From Liolophura sinensis (Eukaryota > Mollusca > Polyplacophora > Chitonida > Chitonidae), in the NCBI RefSeq assembly GCF_032854445.1, contig NC_088298.1, positions 3,902,160 to 3,966,159 of the forward strand: 64,000 nt of DNA, written 5' to 3'. Under the pieces are notes generated by a model that was not told the origin of the DNA, searched no databases, and worked only from the letters and a program-made list of their open reading frames with translations. Made by a program: the position numbers and the translations under genes. Of this stretch, positions 10,373 through 22,820 are shown in pieces (positions within the stretch are counted from its first letter, which is position 1; every line of letters starts with the position of its first letter).

Positions 10373-13300
10373 TTGAGAATGAATAGTTCCTGTTCCCCAC
10401 TTCCCCACAGCTCAGAATCAGTGGTTCCTGTCTCCGGCCTTTACTGGTGATAATCAGTGGTTCCTGTACCCGGCCGTTAGTACTGAATCAGGGATTCGTG
10501 TTCCCCATTACTGCTGAGAATCAGTGGTTCTTGTCCCCGGCCATTACTGCTGAGTCAGGGGTTCGTGTTCCCCATTACTGCTGAGAATCAGTGGTTCCTG
10601 TTCTCGACCATTACTGCTGATAATCAGTGGTTTCTGTCCCCGGCCGTTACTGCTGAGAATCAATGATTCGTGTTCCCCATTACTGCTAAGAATCAGTGGT
10701 TCCTGTTCCCGGCCGTCAGTGCTGATAATCAGTGGTTCCTGTTCTCGACCATTACTGCTGATAATAAGTGGTTCCTGTTCTCGACCATTACTGCTGATAA
10801 TCAGTGGTTTCTGTCTCCGGCCATCACTGCTGAGAATCAGTGGTTCCTGTTCTTGACCATCACTGCTGATAATCAGTGGTTCCTATCTCCGGCCATTACT
10901 GGTGATAATCAGTGGTTCTTGTTCCCGGCCGTTACTACTGAATCAGGGATTTGTGTTCCCCATTACTGCTGAGAATCAGTGGTTCTTGTCCCCGGCCATT
11001 ACTGCTGAGTCAGGGGTTCGTGTTCCCCATTACTGCTGAGAATCAGTGGTTCCTGTTCTCGACCATTACTGCTGATAATCAGTGGTTTCTGTCCCCGGCC
11101 GTTACTGCTGAGAATCAATGATTCGTGTTCCCCATTACTGCTAAGAATCAGTGGTTCCTGTTCCCAGCCGTCAGTGCTGATAATCAGTGGTTCCTGTTCT
11201 CGACCATTACTGCTGATAATCAGTGGTTCCTGTCCCCGGCCGTTATTGCTGATAATCAGTGGTTCCTGTCCCCGGCCGTCAGTGCTGATAATCAGTGGTT
11301 CCTGTCCCCGGCCGTCAGTGCTGATAATCAGTGGTTCCTGTCTCCGGCCGTCACTGCTGATAATCAGTGGTTCCTGTCCCCGGCCGTTATTGCTGATAAT
11401 CAGTGGCTCCTGTCTCAGGCCGTTACTGCTGATAATCAGTGGTTCCTGTCTCCGGCCGTCACTGCTGATAATCAGTGGTTCCTGTTCTCGACCATTACTG
11501 CTGATAATCAGTGGTTCCTGTCCCCGGCCGTCAGTGCTGATAGTCAGTGGTTTCTGTTCCCCGGCCATTACTGGTGATAATCAGTGGTTCCTGTCCCTGG
11601 CTGTTACTGCTGAGTCAGGGGTTCGTGTTCCCCATTCCTGCTGATAATCAGTGGTTCCTGTACCTGGCCATTACTGCTGAGTCAGGGGTTCGTGCTCCCC
11701 ATTACTGCTCAGAATCAGTGGTTCCTGTCCCCGACCATCACTGCTGATAATCAGTGGTTCCTGTCCCCGACCGTCACTGCTGATAATCAGTGGTTTCTAT
11801 TCCCCGGCCATTACTGGTGATAATCAGTGGTTCCTGTCCCTGGCTGTTACTGCTGAGTCAGGGGTTCATGTTCCCCGTTACTGCTGATAATCAGTGGTTC
11901 CTGTCCCCGGCTGTCACTGCTGATAATCAGTGGTTTCTGTTCCCAGGCCATTACTGGTGATAATCAGTGGTTCCTGTCCCTGGCCGTTACTACTGAATCA
12001 GGGATTCGTGTTCCCCATCACTGCTGATAATCAGTGGTTCCTGTCCCCGGCCGTCACTGCTGAGTCAGGGGTTCGTGTTTCCCATTACTGCTGATAATCA
12101 GTGGTTTCTGTCCCCGGCTGTTATTACTGATAATCAGTGGTTCTTGTCCCCAGCCATTACTGCTGAGTCAGGGGTTCATGTTTCCCATTACTGCTGAGAA
12201 TCAGTGGTTCCTGTTCTCGACTATTAATGCTGATAATCAGTGGTTCTTGTCCCCGGCCATTACTGCTGAGTCAGGGGTTCATGTTTCCCATTACTGGTGA
12301 TAATCAGTGGTTTCTGTCCCCGGCTGTTATTGCTGATAATCAGTGGTTCTTGTCCCCGGCCATTACTGCTGAGTCAGGGGTTCGTGTTCCCCATTACTGC
12401 TGAGAATCAGTGGTTCCTGTTCTCGACCATCACTGCTGATAATCAGTGGTTTCTGTCCCCGGCTGTTATTGCTGATAATCAGTGGTTCTTGTCCCCGGCC
12501 ATTACTGCTGAGTCAGGGGTTCGTGTTCCCCATTACTGCTGAGAATCAGTGGTTCCTGTTCTCGACCATCACTGCTGAGAATCAGTGGTTTCTGTCCCCG
12601 GCTGTTATTGCTGATAATCAGTGGTTCTTGTCCCCGGCCATTACTGCTGAGTCAGGGGTTTGTGTTCCCCATTACTGCTGAGAATCAGTGGTTCCTGTTC
12701 TCGACCATCACTGCTGATAATCAGTGGTTCCTGTCCCCGGCCATTACTGCTGAGTCAGGGGTTCGTGTTCCCCATTACTGCTTAGAATCAGTGGTTCCTG
12801 TTCTCGACCATCACTGCTGATAATCAGTGGTTTCTGTCCCCGGCTGTTATTGCTGATAATCAGTGGTTCTTGTCCCCGGCCATTACTGCTGAGTCAGGGG
12901 TTCGTGTTCCCCATTACTGCTTAGAATCAGTGGTTCCTGTTCTCGACCATCACTACTGATAATCAGTGGTTTCTGTCCCCGGCTGTTATTGCTGATAATC
13001 AGTGGTTCTTGTCCCCGGCCATTACTGCTGAGTCAGGGGTTCGTGTTCCCCATTACTGCTGAGAATCAGTGGTTCCTGTTCTCGACCATCACTGCTGATA
13101 ATCAGTGGTTTCTGTCCCCGGCCGTTACTGCTGAGAATCAATGATTCGTGTTCCCCATTACTGCCGATAATGGGCCACCGTGGCTCAGTTGGTTAGCGCG
13201 CTAGCGCAGCGTAATGACCCAGGGGCCTTTCACCAATGCGGTTGCTGTGAGTGTTACAGCAACCTGCGGATGGTCATGGGTTTCCCCCGGGCTGTGCCCG

Positions 13301-13580
13301 GTTTCCACCCACCATAATGCTGGCAGCCGTCGTATAAGTGAAATATTCTTGAGTACGGCGTAAAACACCAATCAAATAAATAAATAAATACTGCTGATAA
13401 TCAGTGGTTCCTGTCCCCGGCCGTTACTGCTGATAATCAGCGGTTTTTGTTCCCCGGCCATTACTGCAGAGAGTCAGGGGTTCATCTTCGCCATTACTGC
13501 TGATAATAAGTGGTTCATGTCCCCAATCGTTACTGCTGAGAATCAGTGCTTCCTGTTCCCCGGCCATTACTGATGATAAT
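10373..13580. repeat. 3.2-kb minisatellite, 36-bp and 31-bp unit types
   Basis: Two related units alternate: 36 bp (ctgataatcagtggttcctg, tccccggccattactg) and 31 bp (ctgagtcaggggttcgtgtt, ccccattactg). In the right half they form a 139-bp higher-order unit (36+36+31+36), repeating at about 12330, 12469, 12608 and so on. The mix of lengths breaks every frame, so it is not a protein repeat. A SINE sits at 13172-13389. Confidence 0.93.
13172..13389 (+). mobile_element. SINE inserted in the 36-bp minisatellite
   Basis: Nearly complete copy with A box (tggctcagttgg), lacking the B-box area and the next segment. Flanks tactgccgataat (13159-13171) and tactgctgataat (13390-13402) look like a 13-bp target duplication, though repeat units would also give this. 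Confidence 0.9.
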
Positions 13581-13581
13581 A

Positions 13582-13775
13582 CCCTAATTCCTTAACGTTT
13601 TCGCATACTTTCAGCGCCATTTATAAGCGTTTTGGACACTTAATTACAGTGGTCGGCTTGGCCAGTTTGAGGGCTTCACAAAAAGATAAATTTTATCAGT
13701 CAACACAGAAAAATACCTTCAGAATATGGTTGAATAAATATCTTAAAAACACGTGAAAAGGTTGAAGAATTCCGG
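13582..13775. mobile_element. family D inverted-repeat element with TA duplication
   Basis: Left ccctaattccttaacgtttt, right gtgaaaaggttgaagaattc; TA on both sides (13580-13581, 13776-13777). Internal ggccagtttgagggcttcac recurs in the other copies. It sits exactly at the end of the 36-bp array. Confidence 0.8.
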
Positions 13776-14530
13776 TAGCAGAGTTTACTATCCATGGACA
13801 CAATTTCAAATCACAATGGATCACAATTTACGTACACTGCAACTGAGCCTTTCTCGACTTTCTACATCTATATTGTGTTTAGTGCTGTTTCGAATGTGTT
13901 GTTCTTATCAAGGAATGTGCCCGAAATAAGTAACTACATGTATAAATGTAGCCTCAAAATAAGCTTATAAAACCGATTTAAGTTTTGTGTAGATAAAAAG
14001 AATACAGTAAAAGTTCCGTTTTGGCGTCCCTCGGCTGATGCATATAGAAAAAAGAAATATGCAGTTTATGTAATTATCACGGAAAAATCCTACAAATAAA
14101 CATCGCTGTACGTCTATATATTTAGAATAAATGAATTAAAAATATGAATACTGAGCGATGCCTGCATTATGCAACATATTACCGCCCTGCATGCGTGTCT
14201 GAGCGACCTCGTACACCCATTCCCATGCACACCCGGTGACAAATACTAGTACATCAAAATACAGACATTTATAATGAAATAATAAAAACAATAATTAAAT
14301 ACATAGTCTATCGTGAGAGATCGTAGTCCTATATTACAATGTGTTACTCGGCTACTAAAAAAATAAGTTTTACTTGCATATGGGATGGATGAAATGGATA
14401 ACACTTCCCTGTCGGCAATATTTTGACGACTTGGAGAATCGCATCCATGGAGTTTATCATCATTCTATAATGTTCCAAGAGGCGTGATTTTAGCGAAGAC
14501 CGTTACAAATAAATGTCAAATTTTAGTACA

Positions 14531-14740
14531 TGTAATTACTCGACTTTTTTTTGCATATGAAAGGGAAACTTTCAGTGCAATTTATGCGCATTAATTATTT
14601 GATTTTGGAGAAAAAACTACATTGATTGGATTGGCCAGTTTCGGGGCTTCATAAGTATAATTCTATCTGTCAACAAAGAATAATACATGTGCTTTCAGAA
14701 TATGCTTGAATAAACACCTCGCAAACATACAAAAAGGTTG
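14531..14740. mobile_element. family D element, right end joined to a (TGAG)n SINE tail
   Basis: Internal ggccagtttcggggcttcat and agaatatgcttgaataaaca match family D. The right end (acaaaaaggttg) runs straight into gagtgagtgagtgagtg and a reversed tail of another SINE type (cttgggatttaacgttgtac). Confidence 0.72.
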
Positions 14741-15184
14741 AGTGAGTGAGTGAGTGAGTGCTTGGGATTTAACGTTGTACTCAACCGAAAAGGTGGGAGG
14801 ATTAGGCCTACAGTACTTGCAATGCATTTCCCCCTAACACAGTAGTAGGGGCCTATACATACTAGCTCTACATAGCTCTACATCACCTTACACTCGGTAT
14901 ATAGTGCCAAATCAAGCTACCTTACATGTAGGCCTATAGCTTACGTACATGTACGTAGCTTAGGCTTCATCAGATCGAACACTGTTCACGAAAATAGATT
15001 GTTTTATTCTTTAGATTCTTTTATTCTTTTTCTTAACGTGTCATAATTAAGCACTTTAAATAATGAATTCTGTGGTGGCCTGTTACGACCATAAACCACC
15101 GCGTGCGTGAGCTCAAGGAAGGTTTTTGCTATCGGTAAGCCTACTTTACTTTTCTACGTTAGTTTATTTGTTTCTATTAATTTG

Positions 15185-15434
15185 ATCATTGGTGTTTTAC
15201 ACTGTACTCAAGAATGTCAATTATTGTGGGAGGAAACTGGAAAGAGCAGAGACCTGGACAGAGCATAAAACGCACGCTCTTCCGCAGATTGTTGCCAGAC
15301 CTTCTCAGGTACGATCGGAGAGAAAGCCAGCATGGATTGGACTTAAACTCACGGCAACAGCAGGGGTGAAAGGCGCCTGGGTCATAGTGCTATGTTGGCA
15401 CGCTATAAAATCACCTCGGCCACGGACGGAGGCC
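15185..15434 (-). mobile_element. SINE, near full length
   Basis: Reads from ttggtgttttacactgtact at the left (3' end of the element) to cacctcggccacgg at the right (tRNA-like head). Divergent from the other copies, so older. No coding exon. Confidence 0.85.
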
Positions 15435-15636
15435 CCCTTTCTACAGTGGAACTACCGGTATGTGTAGGCGCGTACATCCATAGTGTACTGACTTCACAGA
15501 CAGCATTGGCTTTTTTGAAATAGAAATATGTCGAGTGTTTTACTTCAAATGCCTATTAATCACTTGGAAAAATCTCTTTTTTTGATACAAACATATCTGT
15601 AATCAGTTGACCGGAAAAGTTCGTTCCGGGTTTTAG

Positions 15637-15819
15637 ATGCAGCCTTCAGCTGAATTCGCCACGTGTGAAAACGTCAAATGTCAGAACTCAGAGCATCGGT
15701 GTTTGTGCGAAATTTTTGAAAAATGTTCCGATGCTGTTCAAGATGAAGCAGAATCACAAATGACAAAGTTCTGTACTTGGTCTTGCGTTTACAAGATTTT
15801 CCCAGAGACTTGGGAAAGG
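15637..15819 (+). CDS. possible first coding exon of an unrecognised gene
   Basis: ATG opens 61 codons that look like protein rather than chance: many Cys, Glu and Lys, no low complexity, for example CENVKCQNSEHRCLCEIFEK and MTKFCTWSCVYKIFPETWE. It ends in phase 2 directly before a good donor (AG, then GTAAGC). I do not recognise the product. A single-exon read-through would stop at once (TAA in the donor), so if real it needs downstream exons; candidates lie near 17310 and 18025 in matching phase. It could also be a fossil exon. Confidence 0.35.
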
Positions 15820-17309
15820 TAAGCATGTAAGTTTAAAAAGTGAAAGTTCAAAAAGTAAAATAGCCTGGAGTGCAACAACAACACAGCATGTTGTATAGAA
15901 CGTTGCAGAAGTGTGGAGAGCGTCAGCTTGCATGTGGCGGGTACGTGTAGCTTGTCAAGTGGGTGTTTTCGTTTTTCTTACCGGTACGTATAGGTAAATA
16001 CTAAGTTGTTAAATATGCCAATAATATTTTATCATTTAGGGGATTAAGTCAGAAGGTTTTGGCCCGAATTTAGCACTTGCCATATATATATATATATACA
16101 TATTTCTGCAGCAGTGCTTGCAGGCCGGCTAAGGGTTAAATTTCACATCTACAGCTTAAATCCCATATGCCCTTCTCAGTGTAACTTATAATATCTGTCG
16201 ATACACGGAGGCCGCTGCCATCCTTAGCCCGGACGACGTGTGCACCCGATTATAGCGTATTATATCTGTAATTAACTACTCCATCGACAAAGCTCGCTGC
16301 ATACCGTAATTCTTCTAAAATGTGGGAGAGGTATTAATAGTGTTGAAAGTAAAATACAGTGTAGCCTTGCTCTAAGACGCCTCAATATAGGGCGCAATCG
16401 GGTATAATGCGACCCAAATCATGTCCCACAAACGTTTACAGCTAAACTGGTTACTGTAACTGGTTACATTTTATGTCATTTTGAATCTGAGGCATCTAAA
16501 TTCTAGGCAATATTTCCAGTACGAGCAGACATGAACTAATTGGATACCAAATGCGTTGTAGCTTTTTTTTTAATTTGAAAATAAAGTGGATGAAACTATG
16601 TTACTCGAATTCAGCTTGTGGAAATGTTTAACATGCACAGAGATCTGTAGATCAGCTCAGGCCTGTGATTACGCAATATGAAGCTAGCTTTGTGGGATAT
16701 GACTCATAGGATGGTGCGGGAATGCTTGAATCCTTAGGTGACACAAAATCTCATGTGTTTATAGCAAACGAACAATAAGAAAAATCATTTGACAAAACAC
16801 ATTTTGCATCGATAAAACTTTGTTCATTGTCAAAATCATGACCTGTAAGATAGACTGTAGCCTTACGCACTGTAGCTGTAAATACTAGTACTGTAATACT
16901 ACTACTAAATACTGTAAATCCCAAGGTCATTTCATTGTAGCGCGAGGTAGCCTATAACGCGCTCAGGAACCTGTCCTCAAAGTTGTGTGCTAAAGCGAGG
17001 CTACAATGTATTACATTTCATTACCAGCCTTCTGGAAAATTAAAGATATGAGTATATTGTTCACAAGATTGTCTAAATATGTGAGAAAAAAAAAACACTT
17101 AACATTCCAGCTATAGCTAAAACAAGCAGATCAGGTGTCCTAGAAATAGAAGAAATAGGGTATGCAATATTTAATATCCAAATGCATTTAATGATAGCTG
17201 ATCTGTCTGTAAGCTAAGACATTCATGCACCTTTTGCAATCATTGATACTGACCTCTGTTGGATATTTCCTCGGAAAATCTCAGTCAGACTCATCAGTAA
17301 GATCGGTTT

Positions 17310-17427
17310 TGAGCTATCCGTCTTGTGACACCATGTCTAACCGATTGCTGGCATGGTATTTCAATCATGTTGAGAAACTGATATCATCTGAAAATATGTC
17401 ACAGTCTTATTTAAGTATTCTAATAAG
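17310..17427 (+). CDS. possible internal exon of the same unrecognised gene
   Basis: An open stretch reads SVLSYPSCDTMSNRLLAWYF and NHVEKLISSENMSQSYLSIL and ends in phase 2 before GTATAG. An acceptor at about 17309 would match the phase of the 15637 exon but has a weak pyrimidine tract, so the left border is uncertain. Composition looks coding; product unknown. Confidence 0.28.
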
Positions 17428-18024
17428 GTATAGAACAGCTTAGTTCAGTTAATTTAAACATTTAAATTTAGGTCTTATTTTCAGCAATTTCTGATATTTA
17501 CCTACCTCAACATTTAATCATTAAACTGAAAGACCCAGTCGGTCCATTCCACAGGGCACTTTGAGGAACGAAGTGGGCCTTTAAATCCCACTCAGCTGGA
17601 GTTTATGTTCTAGGAAATAGTATTTTGGTAAAATGACGCTTTTGTAAAATGACACAGCCCCAAGAAATCTGGGACGTGAAATAGATTCATCTGACAGGTA
17701 TTAATAAACTTTAAATTGGACATAACTAACCTTTGTTAATAACTGTGTACAGTATTAATGCTGCAACAATTATCGGAGAATTATTTAAGAAATGGAGAAA
17801 TATTTAATTGAGAAATAGTTGCGGCATGGTGTAAAGTTATGTTTCATTTTAAGGAAGAAAAAAAACAACATATTAATGCAGACTGTATATGTCATTTTAA
17901 GTATGAATCACTGGAATTTACACTGGGGTTGAATGGGAATATGTGCGCATATTAAGTACTTTAATTATGTACTGTAGAAAAAAAAACTGTTTGCAAATTA
18001 TTCAGACAGATATTACTTTCACAG

Positions 18025-18100
18025 ATTGAGTTACGATACTTTTGAAGTTTGTTGGTGCATTTTCAACCCTTTTGAGTCTGAGGCCATAAATTTAGCATTT
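18025..18100 (+). CDS. possible third exon of the unrecognised gene (right end unclear)
   Basis: After a fair acceptor (attactttcacag) the phase fits the previous candidate exons and reads LSYDTFEVCWCIFNPFESEA. The frame stays open to 18286 (TGA), but the middle becomes AT-rich and less coding-like, so the true end is not clear. No product recognised. Confidence 0.22.
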
Positions 18101-18924
18101 TATCTTTTTTTATATATATATTTGTGTGTTGCCGTCAATAATAAAGATGTCTGTCACGTGCTTGTCTTATCTCTGATGGTGGCAACTCCCGAGCAATCAG
18201 CTGTACAGGCCCCCAGGCGTGAGCCCATGATAATATCAAATCAAAGTGACATTCCGCTTTCTGAAGGCCTGCATAGGCTCACGTGAGCAAAACTCTCACT
18301 TTGACAAGTCTTATAGTACAAGGCACGAGTTCATACTGAAATGCAGATCGACATTGTATGCGTGTGTCTGCACTTGTACTGTAACATGGTAATATGGACA
18401 AGTGACGTTTTGTCAGTAGCTATGTGATTGTTGCTGACCTGTACAAGGTGAGAAGTTGGCCAGGTTTTGTTGGAGTATTACGTGGACATTGATCTCTACA
18501 TAACTTTTCTGGTAATTATAAATACATGTACATAATTGCCTGACACTGTAGGTCTGTAAAAGTTAAGGTATTTCTTTATTTTATTTACTTAATTTACCGT
18601 GTAGAGAAATATCACAGAAACTCTGTCGAGTAGTCTTTTAATCCAGCTCCTTAAGCAAAAAAGACTGCCATTATAGTGCCATATCATGATATGGTGAAAA
18701 CAAAATTATTCCTGCTTCCTCAGCGGACTGTGTTTAGTTTTCTGAACAGAAGAACTTGACAGTCACATCAGTCACAGATGTCACAAGTGTCAGATTCGAG
18801 AGCTTGTGAATACTAATGTGAGATGGATGATGTGCTCCCTTGTTTCTACGCAATTGTAAAAAACGGCGAAAATATTTTGTTAATTCTAATGAATAATTTG
18901 TTGCTCACATAAAACATGGATGAA

Positions 18925-19123
18925 CTCCTAATTGTTTATCCTGTTCGCATAAAAATAGCAACTTTCAGTGCGATTTATGTAAATAATTGATTTGATTTTG
19001 GAAGCAAAACTACATTGACTAGATTGGTCAATTTCCTGGCCTCACAGTCAACGCAGGATAATTCCTTCAGAATATGCTAGAATAAATATCTTGCAAACAT
19101 GCGAAAAGGTTGAAGAAGTACAG
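18925..19123. mobile_element. family D element
   Basis: tttcagtgcgatttatgtaa, gaatatgctagaataaatat and the right end gcgaaaaggttgaagaagta. Left end degraded. Confidence 0.75.
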
Positions 19124-19814
19124 TGCACCTGTTTTGATCAATGTGGATTTTGGGTCAGGCTCACAAGTGTTGGGTATTCAATTAGGTCAGTCTTTCTAGT
19201 TTATTTAAGGACTGAGTAAAATCTTTGACTTCACCTAAAGCTATTTCAGCGCATAATCTAGCTGCCTCAAAAGTTTTCACGGGCCAAATAAAGCATGGAG
19301 TGTAGTTTTGAAACCTGAATACCACTGTAGCGAAATCTGTAAATACAAGGTGTGTTAAGTTTGGTTCAAATTTACATAATATTGTATACCACCAAAAAAT
19401 CTGTTTTGTATATTTGAGGTGAAAAGCCAACATGGGCATAATGTAAAAGTGCATTTTAAGAGTCAAATAAATGTCATAAAATATTACTTTATGTGCTAAA
19501 CATGACATTTTCCCAGTATCATCCTACCTTCCACACAAACCTTGAAAAAACTTGTCTTAAAGCAATGGAACTCTCGAAATCCGGTAAATGATTAATCCGG
19601 AAAATGATCATGAACAAAATGTTGTGTCATTGATAGTATTTTGTTTATGTACGGTAGGTTATATATACAAGTGTAGATTTAGACAGATTTAAAAGTGGAA
19701 CACGTGAATCATTTATTCTTTGTGGGCTTTGTAGAATTTGGATTTACTTGGTTCACAACACAATAATTCTTACATTTTTGTCAAATATGCTGATACCATA
19801 GGTAATATACAAAT

Positions 19815-19956
19815 TTGTCTCTCAGTGATACACACTAGACGTTTTGACTCTGAAGGCCACGTGTAATGACTGAAACAGGTCTGGTTTGTCTCTCAGTGAT
19901 ACACACTAGACATTTTGACTCTGAAGGCCACGTGTAATGACTGAAACAGGTCTGGC
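19815..19956. repeat. 71-bp direct duplication
   Basis: ttgtctctcagtgatacaca recurs at 19815 and 19886 with nearly identical sequence through actgaaacaggtctgg. Recent tandem duplication with no recognisable gene. Confidence 0.88.
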
Positions 19957-20084
19957 GGATTCTTTGTGTGAAAGCAAGCCTAGGTAGATTCTGAAACCAG
20001 TTGAGTTTGAAAACTAGAGGACTGCTTGGATGGTAAGCTTATAAGCTAAACTTGAATTGATGTTATCTGTTGACTTCACTTGAA

Positions 20085-21215
20085 CAATAGGTAATTTACA
20101 AGCGTGACTTGAACAATGGGTAATGTACAGCTTAACCTAAACTATAGGTAATTTTATACAAGCTTGACTTGAATGATGGTATTTTGCCAGCTTAACTTGA
20201 ACAATGGGTGTATTGTAATTTACAAACTTAACTTAAACAATGGGTAATGTTCAGGCTTAAGCTGAGCACTGGATAATTTACAAGCTTAACTTGAACAATG
20301 GGTAATGTACAAGCTTAGCTTGAACAATGGGTAATGTAAAAGCTTAACCTAAACTATAGGTAATTTTATACAAGCTTGACTTGAATGATGGTATTTTGCC
20401 AGCTTAACTTGAACAATGGGTATATTGTAATTTACAAACTTAACTTAAACAATGGGTAATGTTCAGGCTTAAGCTGAGCACTGGATAATGTACAAGCTTA
20501 ACTTGAACAATGGGTAATGTACAAGCTTAGCTTGAACAATGGGTAATGTAAAAGCTAAACCTAAACTATAGGTAATTTTATACAAGCTTGACTTGAATGA
20601 TGGTATTTTGCCAGCTTAACTTGAACAATGGGTATATTGTAATTTACAAGCTTAACTTAAACAATGGGTAATGTTCAAGCTTAAGCTGAGCACTGGATAA
20701 TTTACAAGCTTAACTTGAACAATGGATAATGTACAAGCTTAGCTTGAACATTGGGTAATATAAAAGCCTAACCTAAACTATAGGTAATTTTATACAAGCT
20801 TGACTTGAATGATGGTATTTTGCCAGCTTAACTTGAACAATGGGTATGTTGTAATTTACCAACTTAACTTAAACAATGGGTAATGTTCAAGCTTAAGCTG
20901 AGCACTGGATAATTTACAAGCTTAGCTTGAACAATGGGTAATGTACAAGCTTAGCTTGAATGATGGGTAATGTAAAAGCTTAACCTAAGCTATAGGTAAT
21001 TTTATACAAGCTTGACTTGAATGATGGTATTTTGCCAGCTTAACTTGAACAATGGGTATATTGTAATTTACAAACTTAACTTAAACAATGGGTAATGTTC
21101 AGGCTTAAGCTGAGCACTGGATAATGTACAAGCTTAACTTGAACAATGGGTAATGTACAAGCTTAGCTTGAACGATGGGTAATGTGAAAGCTTAACTTGA
21201 ACAACGATTAACCCA
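20085..21215. repeat. 1.1-kb minisatellite with 212-bp higher-order unit
   Basis: Short units of about 25-30 bp around 'aagcttaacttgaacaatgg' with gtaat spacers. The marker acctaaactatagg recurs at 20135, 20347, 20559, 20771 and 20983, exactly 212 bp apart, showing a higher-order unit copied about five times. Confidence 0.9.
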
Positions 21216-21846
21216 AAAGTACCAAGTACCAAGCAACAATGTTATCAACGAATGGAGCGAGGAGACTGGTGCGTCGTGACATTAGACCAGAAGAATCATG
21301 TGTTACGCAGTGAAGTGCATGCTGGGTATTCACGCAGTGAGTTAATCTTTATGCATGTCAATTTCACCATGAAAAGAGTGAACCATATTGAAAAAGAAAT
21401 GCTCTAAAACAGAAAAATGTATCTTTTTATATTTAGAAACATGAGAGGTGGATCGATGTTGTGGAGTCTTTTCGAACCATAGCCAGAAAAAAGCCCCAAA
21501 CTTTAAAGGTGATTTTGTGGTAGTGCGTGAAGAAATTTTATAAAATGCTCCAAAAACTCGGGAGTGATGTTTTGTCAAAGCTTTGAACCTGTGAATGAAA
21601 GAAATTTGTATGAAAACTTTTGTTCAATTTCTTCTTACTTTTAATTGAGCTTGATTAGTTTGGGCACCCAACAGTAAAAGTTTTCCGCACCCGAAATAGT
21701 TTTGGATTTAGCCTGGTTTAGTAAATATTTATCATTTATTTCAGTACGCCTGTTAAACTATTTAATAGCTGGTGAGCGGAAAGCAGTTGTGTTAATATGT
21801 AACCTATTACCTAGACTACATTAGACTATTCTTCCGATACATTTCT

Positions 21847-22085
21847 GTTCATGATATCAGGCACATTGATGATATCAACACAGTGTATACATGTGTCTAG
21901 ACATGCTGGATGACATGTGTCTCTGTTCACGATATCAGGTACATTGATGATATCAACACAGTGTATACATGTGTCTAGACATGCTGGATGACATGTGTCT
22001 CTGTTCATGATATCAGGTACATTGATGATATCAACACAGTGTATACATGTGTCTAGACATGCTGGATGACATGTGTCTCTGTTCA
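21847..22085. repeat. 78-bp repeat, three copies
   Basis: Unit includes gatatcaacacagtgtatac and gacatgctggatgacatgtg; copies start at about 21847, 21925 and 22003. The copies differ by only a few bases. 78 bp is 26 codons, giving a minus-strand shadow frame (CHPACLDTCIHCVDIINVPD) that I do not take as coding. Confidence 0.88.
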
Positions 22086-22284
22086 TGTCGTACTCTGCTA
22101 TAAACTCTCTTGTGTTTTGAGTCGGTAGTGTATTGTTGAACACTACACTGAAGAATTTTAGGTATAGCCACTGTCTAAACTTTAGCAGATACATAGATAC
22201 AGAGGTTGCCATGGTAACCAGATTTGCCAGTATGTGTGTATATCCTATATTAACTTTATGAATAAAAATTTATTTGGCTGGGTG

Positions 22285-22535
22285 TTTATTGGTTTACCAA
22301 CTGTGCACATGATTGCTGTCAGTTTTATCCATAATTAAACCACCTACCTTTGGCAAATTACTGACAAACTTCCCATGTATTTGGCATTTGTGACACACAA
22401 ATTTGCACAGAATTGTGTTGACTTGTAACATTTTGTTTGTGTCACATAATTCCCTACAAGCGACAAGCGTATTGGTGAAAAGCGCATGGGTCATCGCGCT
22501 GTTCTGGCACGCTAACCACCTTGGCGGCTTAGATC
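22285..22535 (-). mobile_element. SINE of the second subfamily, near full length
   Basis: Contains cacctacctttggcaaatta then the tRNA-like head (gcatgggtcatcgcgctgtt, ctaaccaccttggcgg). Its core differs from the 2376 copy (ggtttactccc type), defining a second subfamily. About 490 bp upstream of the DNAJC10 start. Confidence 0.82.
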
Positions 22536-22620
22536 CCAAAGGTGTTTTGTGGTTTGTAGATTAGATGATATTAGATGATGCTGGGAAAACGTAAGTTTGA
22601 TTCCTAAATGTGGTATTTTG

Positions 22621-22630
22621 TGTGACGTGT
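22621..22630 (+). promoter_or_regulatory. possible unfolded-protein-response element
   Basis: tgtgacgtgt resembles the XBP1/ATF6 UPRE core (TGACGTGG-like) 390 bp upstream of the DNAJC10 start. DNAJC10 is ER-stress induced in mammals. One short match, inside a degraded family B element, so weak. Confidence 0.2.
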
Positions 22631-22820
22631 ACAGTATGTACATGTACATGTCTAAAATGCACGTTTAAGGGAAATTTTAGGCCATTTAATATTTAATTTT
22701 CAGATTTTCTTTAGAACTTTCAGACTTTTAAATGCTACTGAAGTAAGGGTTTTAATTCGTTTTTCTTTGTGTTGTAGGTAACAAGACACAGGCTTTGGGT
22801 GATGTTATGATTTTATTGGC

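Larger units (their letters stand above)
13776..20084. other. region between DNAJC7 and DNAJC10 with no certain gene
   Basis: Holds the SINE at 15185-15434, three family D elements, the possible exons at 15637, 17310 and 18025, a family A end at 16306-16366, and otherwise AT-rich sequence in which I see nothing. The minus-strand frame 19508-19182 (108 codons) has no recognisable motif. Confidence 0.5.

Noticed and set aside
10999-11577. Silk-like repeat proteins (QEPLIISSDGR or ADNQWFLSPAV repeats) on both strands
   Set aside because: Shadow frames of the 36-bp minisatellite; the 31-bp units break the frame repeatedly and there is no start context or splice structure.
10373-13580. CRISPR-like repeat array
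   Set aside because: Units are contiguous with no unique spacers and the genome is clearly eukaryotic; the same holds for the 27972, 43558, 51945 and 55690 arrays.
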